NCBI RefSeq assembly: GCF_001427285.1
Contig: NZ_LMFV01000045.1
Location: 139,676-203,675 of the forward strand
Source: Mesorhizobium sp. Root552
Lineage (GTDB): Bacteria; Pseudomonadota; Alphaproteobacteria; Rhizobiales; Rhizobiaceae
Length of the DNA: 64,000 nt
Reading direction: 5' to 3'
A program made the position numbers and the translations under genes. The first letter of the stretch is position 1. Every line of letters begins with the position of its first letter. The notes under the pieces were generated by a model that saw nothing but the letters and a program-made list of their open reading frames with translations, made no database searches and was not told where the DNA came from. This document shows, in pieces, positions 27,866-35,919 of the stretch.

Positions 27866-29059
27866 ATGAGCGGCCTTCAGGGTACTGCCGTCGGCTGGGC
27901 GATGCGCACCGGTGCAGCCGACGCGCTGGCGCGGGCGGGAACCAGACGCAGCCTGCTCGACAAGCTCGCCGCCGCTGCCTTCATCGCCGTGTTCGTCGTC
28001 GTGTCGATCTACAGTTGGGTCCGTCCCGATTACAATTGGGACATGGTTGCCTATGTGGCGACCGCGCTGGAAAACCGGACCGAAAGCCCCGAGCAGCTTC
28101 ATGCCGAGACATGGGCGGCCATCAGCGATGGCGCGCGTGAAGCGCAGCTCTACAACCTTCAGTACGGCAATCCCTACAACCGGCATCAATGGGAAAACCC
28201 GGCCGACTTTGAATCGCAGCTTTCCATGTACCGTGTGAAGGTGGGCTATATCTGGCTGATGCGCGTGCTGGAGCCGGCCACCGGAATCGTAGACGGGGCG
28301 ATCCTGTTGTCGATCGTTCCAGCACTGGGATTTGCCGCCATGTGCCTGTGGTGGCTCGGCCGCGAGAAGGCACTGCAAGGAGCGATCGTCCTTGCGCCGC
28401 TGCTGATACTGGCCGATGTTTTCCACATGATGACGGCTGCAACGCCGGACATGCTTCTGGCTGTCGTTTCAATGGCCGCATTGTACCTTCTGGCCAAACA
28501 GCGTGACCTGGCCGCGTGCCTGCTTCTGTTCCTGTCCATACTTATACGGCCTGACAACATTATCCTGATCTTTGCCCTGCTGCTGACCGCGATCCTGTTC
28601 GGCTGGCGATTGTTGCCGATTGCGATCACCTTCGTCGCGTCATTTGCTGCCTGCATGCTCATTTCCCGCTATGGCGGGCATCCGGGCTGGTGGGCACATT
28701 TCTACTTCTCATGCGTGGAAATCCAGAACTCGATGACTGGTTTCCATCCAGACTTCTCGCTTGTCGACTTCGCCAAGGGTTATGCACGGGGGGCCGCAGT
28801 GGCATTGCTCGACAATGACTGGCCGCCACTATTGGTGGCGATGCTGGCTGGGTGGGCGCTGCTCTGGCGTGCGGGCAGGGGTGGGACACCACGCGAGACA
28901 TCGCTGATGTTTGCGCTGACGATTGGCCTGCTTGGGAAATTCGCCAGTTTTCCGCTACCTGACGACCGCTTCTATTTTGTCTTTACGGCGGGCATAGCGA
29001 TGCTGCTTGTCGTGATGTGGAAACCGCGTTTCGACTTTGCACCGAAGGAAAATTCATGA
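27866..29059 (+). CDS. Polytopic membrane protein, GT-C-like glycosyltransferase candidate
   Basis: The 397-residue protein has about nine to ten hydrophobic segments. An acidic motif PDYNWDMVAYV directly follows the first transmembrane helix, the place where GT-C glycosyltransferases keep their catalytic Asp. A long extracytoplasmic loop (residues about 60-130) follows. GT-C enzymes use polyprenyl-phosphate sugars outside the cytoplasmic membrane, which fits the preceding genes. GGAGGCG lies 6 bases upstream of the ATG. I do not recognise a named family, so the function is a structural and contextual inference. Its stop overlaps the FkbM gene (ATGA). Confidence 0.6.
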   Translation: MSGLQGTAVGWAMRTGAADALARAGTRRSLLDKLAAAAFIAVFVVVSIYSWVRPDYNWDMVAYVATALENRTESPEQLHAETWAAISDGAREAQLYNLQYGNPYNRHQWENPADFESQLSMYRVKVGYIWLMRVLEPATGIVDGAILLSIVPALGFAAMCLWWLGREKALQGAIVLAPLLILADVFHMMTAATPDMLLAVVSMAALYLLAKQRDLAACLLLFLSILIRPDNIILIFALLLTAILFGWRLLPIAITFVASFAACMLISRYGGHPGWWAHFYFSCVEIQNSMTGFHPDFSLVDFAKGYARGAAVALLDNDWPPLLVAMLAGWALLWRAGRGGTPRETSLMFALTIGLLGKFASFPLPDDRFYFVFTAGIAMLLVVMWKPRFDFAPKENS

Positions 29060-29829
29060 TGGACGGCAGCGAAGCGTCGGTATTTCTGGAGTTTGTGCGG
29101 ATTGTCCTGGCTTTCGGGCTGCCGGTTGGCATTCTCGACCGTGGGGCGGCGCTTAGGGGAACCAAGTTCCTGGCCCAGGCTGCTTTGAAGGCGCGCTTGG
29201 GGCGAGGGCGTCCGTTCCAGATGGTCAATGTCGGTGCGTGCGACGGGGCATTGTTCGACGATGTCACGCCCTGGCTCAACCGCATCGCGAATTCGCGAGC
29301 GCTCTTGGTCGAGCCGATCCCGTACAATCAGAAGCGCCTGCGCGCCAACTATCCCGATAGAGATCGATTCATCATCGAACCGGTCGCCGTCACCCGCTCG
29401 AAGGGAACGATCAGGGTCAAGACTTTCGATGCCGCCGCACTTGAAGCCGGCACGCTTCCCATCGAATTCATCGGCTGCTCTTCAATCACCGACACCAACC
29501 TGATGTCAGGCAAGAACGCTTGGGGCGAGGCGGACGACAATTTCGCGAAGTTCGCGCCCTACCTGAAGGATATCGAGGTAGCCTCCGAACCTTTGCAGGC
29601 GCTGCTGGACCGCAATGGGATCGACTACATCGATGCCTTCCTTGTCGACTGCGAGGGAGCGGACTGGGCGGTCTTCGACCAACTCGACCTCAACCGCTAT
29701 CGGCCGGGCCTCATCAAGGTCGAAGTGGGTGCCTTGCCGGCGCCTGAAATCGGTGAGGTCGTGGTCAAGCTGAAAACCGCCGGCTACAGCGTCGGCATCT
29801 ATGCGGAAGATGTCTGGGCCTTCGCCTGA
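29056..29829 (+). CDS. FkbM-family methyltransferase
   Basis: The 257-residue protein has a methyltransferase core: FQMVNVGACDGALFDDV is motif I (SAM-binding), ALLVEPIPYNQKRLRANYP is motif II, and DAFLVDCEGADWAVFDQLD is the FkbM block with its acidic pair. FkbM enzymes O-methylate sugars and polyketides. As last gene of the cassette it may cap the transferred sugar. The start at 29056 overlaps the preceding stop; ATG 29059 is an alternative. The N-terminus has a hydrophobic stretch that may be membrane-associated. Confidence 0.82.
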   Translation: MMDGSEASVFLEFVRIVLAFGLPVGILDRGAALRGTKFLAQAALKARLGRGRPFQMVNVGACDGALFDDVTPWLNRIANSRALLVEPIPYNQKRLRANYPDRDRFIIEPVAVTRSKGTIRVKTFDAAALEAGTLPIEFIGCSSITDTNLMSGKNAWGEADDNFAKFAPYLKDIEVASEPLQALLDRNGIDYIDAFLVDCEGADWAVFDQLDLNRYRPGLIKVEVGALPAPEIGEVVVKLKTAGYSVGIYAEDVWAFA

Positions 29830-29937
29830 GCGCCGTAGGAATCGCCCAAGTTCGACCGAGTTGATAGCGCTGGTCGCGGCGCATGTGCGCCGTGTCGCAA
29901 ACAGGCTGTAATCGGACCTAACTGCTCTATAGTCTGC

Positions 29938-29955
29938 CCGAAATTCAGATTTCGG
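29938..29955 (+). promoter_or_regulatory. Small hairpin overlapping the ribosome-binding site of the FAD-GcvT gene
   Basis: CCGAAAT (29938-29944) and ATTTCGG (29949-29955) pair around TCAG. The 3' arm overlaps the GGAG (29954-29957) that precedes ATG 29967, so folding could limit translation. A separate palindrome GGCGCATGTGCGCC lies about 60 bases further upstream. Confidence 0.3.
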
Positions 29956-29966
29956 AGTCACAGGCA

Positions 29967-32528
29967 ATGGCAGGGTTTCCTGAAAAGGCGAAGGTCGTCA
30001 TCATCGGGCTGGGCGGCATCGTCGGCGCCTCGATCGCGCACCACCTGATCGAGCGCGGATGGGACGATATCGTCGGCATCGACAAGTCCGGCATCCCGAC
30101 CGATATCGGTTCGACGGCGCACGCCTCCGACTTCTGCTACATGACCAGCCACGACTTCCTGTCATGCTGGACGTCGCTTTATTCCATCGATTTCTACGAG
30201 AAGATGGGACACTACGCGCGCATTGGCGGCCTTGAGGTCGCGCGCGTCGGCGATGACGCCCGCATGGAAGAAATCAAGCGCAAGGTGACGTCCGGCAAGG
30301 CGTTCGGCACGCGGGCGCGGCTGATAGAGCCTGCCGAGATCAAGGAGAAATTCCCCCTGATCGAGGAAAGCATGGTGCAGGGCGGCATGTGGGACCCGGA
30401 CGCGGGGCTTGTCATTCCGCGTTCGCAGACCGTGGCTGGGAAGCTCGTTGATCAAGCTGTTGCGGCGGGCAAATTGCAGGCCTTCGCCAACACGCCAGCC
30501 AAGTCGCTCGTCATCGAGAACGGGCGCATCAAGGGTGTGGTAACCGACCGCGGCACGATCATGGCCGACTATGTGGTGGTGTGTGCCGGTATTTGGGGGC
30601 GCCTGATCGCCGACATGGCTGGTGAGGACCTGCCGGTTATGCCGGTCGATCACCCGTTGACCTTCTTCGGCCCCTATAACGAGTTCGCCGGTACCGGCAA
30701 GGAGATCGGTTGGCCGCTGATGCGTGACCAGGGCAATTCGGCCTATATGCGCGATACAGGCGATCCGAAGACCGCAGAAGGCGGCCAGATCGAATGGGGC
30801 TACTACGAGGAAACCAATCCGCGCCTGTGCCACCCTCGCGACCTTCTGGAAAAGGATCAGGCGCGCCTGTCTCCGTCACAGCGTGACCTGGATATGGAGC
30901 AGATCATCGCACCGCTTGAGCGCGCGATGGAATTGACGCCGATACTGGGCGAACTGGGCTACAATGAAAGCCATTCCTTCAACGGCTTGCTTCAGGTGAC
31001 GGCCGATGGCGGCCCATCGATCGGCGAGAGCCAGAAGGTGCGGGGCCTTTGGTATGCCGTGGCGATCTGGGTCAAGGACGGTCCGGGCTTCGGCAAGCTG
31101 GTTGCCGACTGGATGACCGACGGGCGTACGGAAATCGATCACGCGAAGATCGACTATGCGCGCTTTTATCCGCACCAGATGCAAGAGAGCTTCATTGAAG
31201 GCCGTTGTGGTGAGGCGGCGCAGAAAATCTACAACCCGGCGGTCCATCCGCGCGAACCCTACGCCACCGGTCGCAATGTGCGCCGGTCACCGTTCTACGA
31301 GCGCGAGAAGGAACTCGGCGGCTATTTCATGGAACTCGGCGGTTGGGAGCGTGCGCACGGCTACGCCGCCAATGAACATCTGCTGGAAAAATACGGGAAC
31401 CGCGTACCCCTGCGCGAAAATGAATGGGACAACCGCCACTTCTGGCGCGTTTCCAATGCCGAGCATCTCGCGATGAGCGAGGACTGCGGCATCGTCAACC
31501 TGTCGCATTTTGCCATGTACGACGTCGAAGGCCCGGACCATGTCGAACTGATGGAATGGGTTTGCGCAGCCAAGATTGGCGGCGATGCCAATATCGGTAA
31601 AGGCATCTATACCCACTTCCTCGACGACGAAGGCATGGTGCGGGCGGACCTGACCGTTATCCGCATGGCGGATCGCTGCCGGGTCATTGATGGCGCAGAC
31701 GCTGGCCCGCGCGATTTCAACTATCTCAAGCGCACGGCGCAGGATCGCGGCCTGAACGTCACCGTCACCGACGTGACCGAGAGGTTTGTCACCGTCGGCA
31801 TCTGGGGTCCGAATGCGCGCACCGCCTTGCAGAAGGTGGTCGAGAACCCCGAGGGACTTTCCGTTGAGAATTTCCCCTTTGCTGCGATCAAGCCGATCCG
31901 CATCGGCGGCAAGGATGTGATGGCCTTCCGCATATCCTATGTCGGCGAGCAGGGCTGGGAATTGCACATGCGCTACGAGGATGGTCTTGCAGTTTGGGAT
32001 GCGCTGCGTTCGACCGGCGTCATGGCGTTTGGCGTGGAGACTTATGCCAACACGCGGCGCATGGAGAAAAGCCTGCGCCTGCAGAACGCCGATCTGCTTA
32101 CCGAGTACAATCTGTTCGAGGCAGATTTGTCCCGCCCGAAGGTCAAGGAAGCTGACTTCCGAGGCAAGGCCAAGCATGAGGAATATAAGGCGCGCGAACA
32201 TCAGCCGGCGATGCTTTGCACGCTGGTCATGACGGCAAACGTCGACCGCCAAGGCGTTGCCCGCTATCCGGTTGGCAATATGCCGGTCATGGACCCTGCG
32301 ACGGGCGAGACGCTGGTTGATGAACTTGGCCGCCGGTCTTTCACGACTTCAGTGGCTTATGGTCCGACCCTCGGCAAGAACATCGCGCTTGCCTATCTGC
32401 CGTGGGCCTATTGCCAGGAAGGGCGCAAGCTGGCGGTGGAATATTTCGGCGAGACCTACCCGGTGGAAGTTGCGGGAGTGGGCTACAGGCCGCTCTACGA
32501 CCCGCAAAACCTCAAGCCGCGAAGCTGA
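29967..32528 (+). CDS. Divergent FAD-dependent dehydrogenase fused to GcvT domain
   Basis: The 853-residue protein has the family architecture but several departures. The FAD motif reads VVIIGLGGIVGASIAHHLIERGW instead of the usual GGGxxG, and the flavin-His region reads GSTAHASDFCYMTSHDF rather than TWHAAG, although the His is kept. The C-terminal GcvT part is intact (CGIVNLSHFAMYDVEG, SYVGEQGWELHMRYED, TYANTRRMEKSLRLQN). It probably demethylates an N- or O-methyl compound and passes the carbon to THF. It is transcribed alone, preceded by a 137-base gap and followed by a terminator. Close to a DMGDH-like enzyme, but the substrate is likely different. Confidence 0.83.
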   Translation: MAGFPEKAKVVIIGLGGIVGASIAHHLIERGWDDIVGIDKSGIPTDIGSTAHASDFCYMTSHDFLSCWTSLYSIDFYEKMGHYARIGGLEVARVGDDARMEEIKRKVTSGKAFGTRARLIEPAEIKEKFPLIEESMVQGGMWDPDAGLVIPRSQTVAGKLVDQAVAAGKLQAFANTPAKSLVIENGRIKGVVTDRGTIMADYVVVCAGIWGRLIADMAGEDLPVMPVDHPLTFFGPYNEFAGTGKEIGWPLMRDQGNSAYMRDTGDPKTAEGGQIEWGYYEETNPRLCHPRDLLEKDQARLSPSQRDLDMEQIIAPLERAMELTPILGELGYNESHSFNGLLQVTADGGPSIGESQKVRGLWYAVAIWVKDGPGFGKLVADWMTDGRTEIDHAKIDYARFYPHQMQESFIEGRCGEAAQKIYNPAVHPREPYATGRNVRRSPFYEREKELGGYFMELGGWERAHGYAANEHLLEKYGNRVPLRENEWDNRHFWRVSNAEHLAMSEDCGIVNLSHFAMYDVEGPDHVELMEWVCAAKIGGDANIGKGIYTHFLDDEGMVRADLTVIRMADRCRVIDGADAGPRDFNYLKRTAQDRGLNVTVTDVTERFVTVGIWGPNARTALQKVVENPEGLSVENFPFAAIKPIRIGGKDVMAFRISYVGEQGWELHMRYEDGLAVWDALRSTGVMAFGVETYANTRRMEKSLRLQNADLLTEYNLFEADLSRPKVKEADFRGKAKHEEYKAREHQPAMLCTLVMTANVDRQGVARYPVGNMPVMDPATGETLVDELGRRSFTTSVAYGPTLGKNIALAYLPWAYCQEGRKLAVEYFGETYPVEVAGVGYRPLYDPQNLKPRS

Positions 32529-32585
32529 GATCGGGCAAGGATCTTGCGCCAGTAGGCCGTGCGTTCGCAAAAATGTGAAGGGATG

Positions 32586-32612
32586 AGCCCGATTGGAGGT
32601 CGGGCTTTTCTT
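32586..32612 (+). terminator. Rho-independent terminator
   Basis: AGCCCGA / TCGGGCT pair around TTGGAGG and are followed by TTTCTTTT. It lies 58 bases after the FAD-GcvT stop and before the DUF1194 gene. Confidence 0.75.
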
Positions 32613-32644
32613 TTGCCTGCAACAAATCTCACGTACCTTGTGGC

Positions 32645-33499
32645 ATGTCTGCTTTCCGCCGCACTGCAGGACATTGCCTTTTGGCTGCCGCAATGATCGG
32701 GCTGGCCGGTTTTTGCAGCTTGCAGTCCGCCTCGGCGGAGCCGGTGGACATCGAGCTCGTCCTTGCCGTGGATGTTTCCCTATCGATGTCTCCGATGGAG
32801 CTTGAAATCCAGCGGCACGGCTATGCCGCGGCCCTTGTTCACGACAGCGTGCTTCAAGCTATCGCCGACGGGGTTCACGGTAAGATCGCAGTAACCTACG
32901 TTGAATGGGCAGGCGTGACCTCGCAGCATGTGATCGTGCCTTGGACGATCATCGCCAGCCGTGCCGACGCCGAGACGGTGGCTGCCCAGCTTTCCGCCCA
33001 TCCGCCCAATAGCGCGCGCCGCACGTCCATTTCGGCCGGCCTGGAGTTCGGTGCCGACCTGTTTGCAGAGAGCGCTCATCAAGGAACCAAGCGGGTCATC
33101 GACGTATCGGGTGACGGGCCTAACAACCAGGGCGCGCCCGTGACCGTGGTGCGGGACAGGCTGGTGGCGCAAGGGATAACCATCAACGGCTTGCCGCTGA
33201 TGACCAATAGCGGCCCTGCCTGGGGGTACGAGGTGAGCAACCTGGACCAGTATTACACCGACTGCGTGATCGGCGGTCCGGGGGCTTTCATGATCCCCGT
33301 CAACGACTGGAGCCAGTTCCCGGATGCCGTGCGGCGCAAGCTCGTGCTTGAGCTTGCCGGGCCACTATCGCCTCGCTGGGCCGAGGAAGAGGCCCTGTTT
33401 CCGCCGATAGTGAAGGCGCAAGCTGAGGTCGCCACCGATTGCCTTGCCGGCGAAAAGGCGTGGCGCAACCGATACTGGATGTATGACGAAAGCCGGTAG
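32645..33499 (+). CDS. Secreted DUF1194 (von Willebrand A-like) protein
   Basis: The 284-residue product begins with a signal peptide ending near SASAEPVD. The mature part starts with IELVLAVDVSLSMSPMELE, where D-x-S-x-S is the metal-ion-dependent adhesion site motif of VWA domains. Later blocks RRTSISAGLEFGADLF and RVIDVSGDGPNNQG match DUF1194. It is a periplasmic protein of unknown role. The G of its TAG stop is also the first base of the adjacent MITE-like element's inverted repeat, so the present C-terminus may have been set by insertion. Confidence 0.85.
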   Translation: MSAFRRTAGHCLLAAAMIGLAGFCSLQSASAEPVDIELVLAVDVSLSMSPMELEIQRHGYAAALVHDSVLQAIADGVHGKIAVTYVEWAGVTSQHVIVPWTIIASRADAETVAAQLSAHPPNSARRTSISAGLEFGADLFAESAHQGTKRVIDVSGDGPNNQGAPVTVVRDRLVAQGITINGLPLMTNSGPAWGYEVSNLDQYYTDCVIGGPGAFMIPVNDWSQFPDAVRRKLVLELAGPLSPRWAEEEALFPPIVKAQAEVATDCLAGEKAWRNRYWMYDESR

Positions 33500-33761
33500 G
33501 GTCAGAACCTGTTAATTTGACCGGACTGGCGTTCGAGACGGCGAAAGATGCAAGGAAAAGTCCGAAGAGCGGGGTTGTTCCCCGGTTGAGGGCTTTGACG
33601 CAGCACACTGGCGCCAGTTCGATCATGCTTCGGATCGGGCGAATTTGCACGGACTGCTTTGTCGCAAGCCCTTGAAAGGCTCCAGCCTTCCCACGACCTT
33701 GCTTCGCGCATCCGCACGAATTCGCGCCGGCCATTCCAGTCAAATTAACAGGTCCTGACCC
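33499..33761. mobile_element. MITE-like element, 263 bp, with long terminal inverted repeats
   Basis: GGGTCAGAACCTGTTAATTT at the left end matches, inverted, GGGTCAGGACCTGTTAATTT at the right end. The match extends to about 32 bases with three mismatches through the GACYGGAMTGGC segment. The 200 bases inside have no plausible gene; the frames crossing it are not protein-like. It sits between two oppositely transcribed genes. No clear target duplication is visible. The parent transposon family is not recognised. Confidence 0.7.
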
Positions 33762-33771
33762 CAGCTGGGGC

Positions 33772-34773
33772 TCAAGCTGCCAGTAGCTGCTTGCGGTCGA
33801 CACGCTCCTGCTGCGGCGAGCGGGCATAGAGTTCGCGATAGCACTTGGAGAAGTGGGATGCGGAAACAAAGCCGCAGGCCACCGCAACCTCAACCACCGG
33901 AAGCGACGACTGGATCAGCAGATGGCGGGCGCGGTCGAGCCGGATTTCAAGATAGTAGCGGGCAGGGGAGCGCCCCATCTCCGAGCGAAACAGGCGCTCG
34001 ATCTGGCGACGAGAAAGGTCGACATGGTCGGCGATCTCGATCAGAGACAGCGGTTCCGCCAGATTTGCCTCCATCAGTTCGATGATGGTCAGGACTTTTG
34101 AGTTCTGCACGCCGAGGCGGGCGCGTAGCGGCAGGCGCTGACGGTCGGTCGGGCTGCGCACACGATCAGTCAGGACCTGCTCGCAGACGCGGTTGACGAG
34201 GTTTTCGTCGAAATCGTCGCCGATCAACTTCAGCATCATGTCGAGCGCAGCGGTGCCGCCGGCGCAAGTGTAGACGTTCTGGTCGATTTCGAAGAGGTCG
34301 GCAAAGACATTGGCCTTGGGAAACGCTTCCGAAAAGCCCGGCAGGTTCTCCCAATGGATGGCGCAACGCTTGTTGGACAACAGTCCGGCAGCAGCGAGGA
34401 TATGCGCCCCTGTGCACAGGCCGCCTACGGCGACTCCGCGATTGTATTCCTCGCGAAGCCAGGCAAACGCCGACTTGTTGTGGTATTTTTCGACTTCGAG
34501 GCCGCTGCAGACGATGGCCATGGAAGGCCGGTCGGCACCGGACATCTTTTTTCGTTCTTCCTCCAGCGAAGTGTTGACGGCGCATTCGACGCCATTGGAG
34601 GCGCGTACCGGCCTGCCGTCGATGCTGGCCAAGCGCCAGGTGTAAGCTTCATAACCAAGCATTCGATTGGCCGAGCGCAACGGATCGAGCGCCGTCGCAA
34701 AGGCGATCATGGTGAAGTCGGGAACGAGAAAAAAGACAAACGATCTTTTGACCGGTTGTTTGACAGCGTTCAA
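33772..34773 (-). CDS. GlxA-type AraC regulator, GbdR-like
   Basis: The 333-residue protein combines an N-terminal DJ-1/PfpI-like domain (FVFFLVPDFTMIAFATALDPLRSAN, GGLCTGAHILAAAGLL) with two C-terminal AraC helix-turn-helix units (EIADHVDLSRRQIERLF, VEVAVACGFVSASHFSKCYRELY). This is the architecture of GbdR and related activators of glycine betaine, dimethylglycine and carnitine catabolism. The start is TTG at 34773, supported by GGGAGGG a few bases upstream; no ATG fits. The many betaine/sarcosine genes in the window make this a likely regulator of some of them. Confidence 0.85.
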   Translation of the reverse strand: MNAVKQPVKRSFVFFLVPDFTMIAFATALDPLRSANRMLGYEAYTWRLASIDGRPVRASNGVECAVNTSLEEERKKMSGADRPSMAIVCSGLEVEKYHNKSAFAWLREEYNRGVAVGGLCTGAHILAAAGLLSNKRCAIHWENLPGFSEAFPKANVFADLFEIDQNVYTCAGGTAALDMMLKLIGDDFDENLVNRVCEQVLTDRVRSPTDRQRLPLRARLGVQNSKVLTIIELMEANLAEPLSLIEIADHVDLSRRQIERLFRSEMGRSPARYYLEIRLDRARHLLIQSSLPVVEVAVACGFVSASHFSKCYRELYARSPQQERVDRKQLLAA

Positions 34774-34965
34774 GGTACCCTCCCGATGCCATGACGCAGA
34801 CAGAACGTCGCTATCAGCACAGCGTCATCAGGAAAACGCTTTCGTGTCAATTAGCTAGGGTGTCGGTAACAGGATATTTTTTATAGCGAGGTCGGTTTTC
34901 GACCAATGCAGAATGCAAGTGCAGCCTTGTGGCTTGCCGGACGGCGTTCAGGGAAAGCGCGCAAA

Positions 34966-34994
34966 GCAAAACCGCGTCGGATGATCGACGCGGT
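34966..34994 (-). terminator. Rho-independent terminator of the small minus-strand gene
   Basis: On the minus strand ACCGCGTCG / CGACGCGGT form a perfect 9-base-pair stem around ATCATC, followed by TTTTGCTTT. It lies 52 bases downstream of the 44-residue protein gene ending at 35047. Confidence 0.8.
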
Positions 34995-35046
34995 GACTTG
35001 ATCAAGCCTGCCGCAAGCAGGGCGCGGCAAAGTGAACCTCGAATTA

Positions 35047-35181
35047 TCAGGCGATGAAGCCGAGACGGGCAGCGGCCACTGCGCCGGTCTGGCCGGGCAT
35101 GGTCTTCGACAGGCGCTGACGCTCCAGAGCGGTCGTCAGATTGATTTCACGACGTGCAAACAGGCGAGCGAAAAGCTTCAT
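35047..35181 (-). CDS. Small DUF1127-like basic protein
   Basis: The 44-residue product MKLFARLFARREINLTTALE is Arg-rich and amphipathic, like short DUF1127 proteins. ATG 35181 is preceded by GGAG at 6 bases, while the longer frame to 35256 lacks support. It is followed by a strong terminator. Small Arg-rich proteins of this type affect RNA and nutrient physiology in Agrobacterium and Brucella and are controlled by a LysR regulator there. Assignment to the family is tentative because the typical LP-x-EL-x-DIG end is missing. Confidence 0.6.
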   Translation of the reverse strand: MKLFARLFARREINLTTALERQRLSKTMPGQTGAVAAARLGFIA

Positions 35182-35501
35182 TGCAAACTCCATTCGGTTG
35201 CCAAGACGGGTCGCCTTCGCTTGATGGAGTGGGGCAGCTCGTTTGTTGCACTGCATATATGCCTGTTTGTATGCAAACTAAATCGCAAAAACGAAGCGGT
35301 TAGCAGGAAAAGCGACATCAAATATGCGGCAGCCGGTTGGGATTCGTCGCAATATCCATTGGAAACAATAGGTTGGTGTTATTTTAGCGGCGTCATGCGA
35401 TTTGCTCATATGCGTCATGCGACGCGCGTATGGCTTGTTTCAGACGTAGCAAGGACCCGTCGCGCCTTCTGCACGGCGGGTCCCGTCGATCTTGCACATG
35501 T
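35182..35501. other. Noncoding stretch between two small DUF1127-type genes
   Basis: No gene is supported. It contains GCATATATGC (35253-35262) and GTTTGTATGCAAAC (35265-35278), the second a dyad of the size LysR proteins bind, about 85-97 bases upstream of the 44-residue gene. The plus-strand frame 35032-35601 that crosses the region runs antisense over both small genes and is not protein-like. Confidence 0.45.
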
Positions 35502-35702
35502 TTACTTCGCTCCGGCCCAGACGCCGACACCGGTTCGGGTGGAAAAGACCCTCGATGACGGAACTGAGCCGCTTGTTTCCGGCCAGCCGATGTCTTTCTG
35601 AAGTTCGGCGGGCAGGGAACGGAGCGCGCGCTCGGTCTGGTAGCGGGCACGGGCTGCGCTGAATTCGGTCGCGATGCGGCCGATGGAGGACAGGATGGAC
35701 AT
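35502..35702 (-). CDS. DUF1127 domain protein
   Basis: The 66-residue protein has the DUF1127 core RYQTERALRSLPAELQKDIGW at residues about 20-40, then a short tail. ATG 35702 has AAGGAG at 8 bases. DUF1127 proteins are small Arg-rich RNA-associated factors in alphaproteobacteria. It is divergent from a LysR regulator with 217 bases between, the arrangement seen for regulator-target pairs. Confidence 0.85.
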   Translation of the reverse strand: MSILSSIGRIATEFSAARARYQTERALRSLPAELQKDIGWPETSGSVPSSRVFSTRTGVGVWAGAK

Positions 35703-35856
35703 TTCATTCTCCTTCCAAAATGGCCGGGAATCCCCGGAGGTATGAGGGGTTTGCGCGATACGCTGGGTGCGCGGTTCCATCGAAGTCTTTTGCCGGCGGA
35801 AGCAGGTCTTGCTGTTTCGTTGCCTTGCCTTTGATGGAGTTGACTATCTGCCCGAA

Positions 35857-35871
35857 TTGATGTTCAATCAA
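35857..35871. promoter_or_regulatory. LysR-type dyad in the DUF1127 / LysR divergent region
   Basis: TTGATGTTCAATCAA is a dyad with 5-base arms and fits the T-N11-A pattern of LysR operators. It is 49 bases upstream of the LysR start and 155 bases from the DUF1127 start. Confidence 0.45.
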
Positions 35872-35919
35872 ACGAAATGGAATGATGCTTTGTATCAGAA
35901 AAATTGAAAGCTGATCCGA

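Noticed and set aside
33500..33771. Protein-coding gene inside the MITE-like element
   Set aside because: Frames crossing it are shadows with no family features, and the inverted ends explain the region better.
35032..35601. Plus-strand ORF of 189 codons in the DUF1127 region
   Set aside because: It is antisense to two supported small genes and has no protein-like composition or ribosome-binding site.
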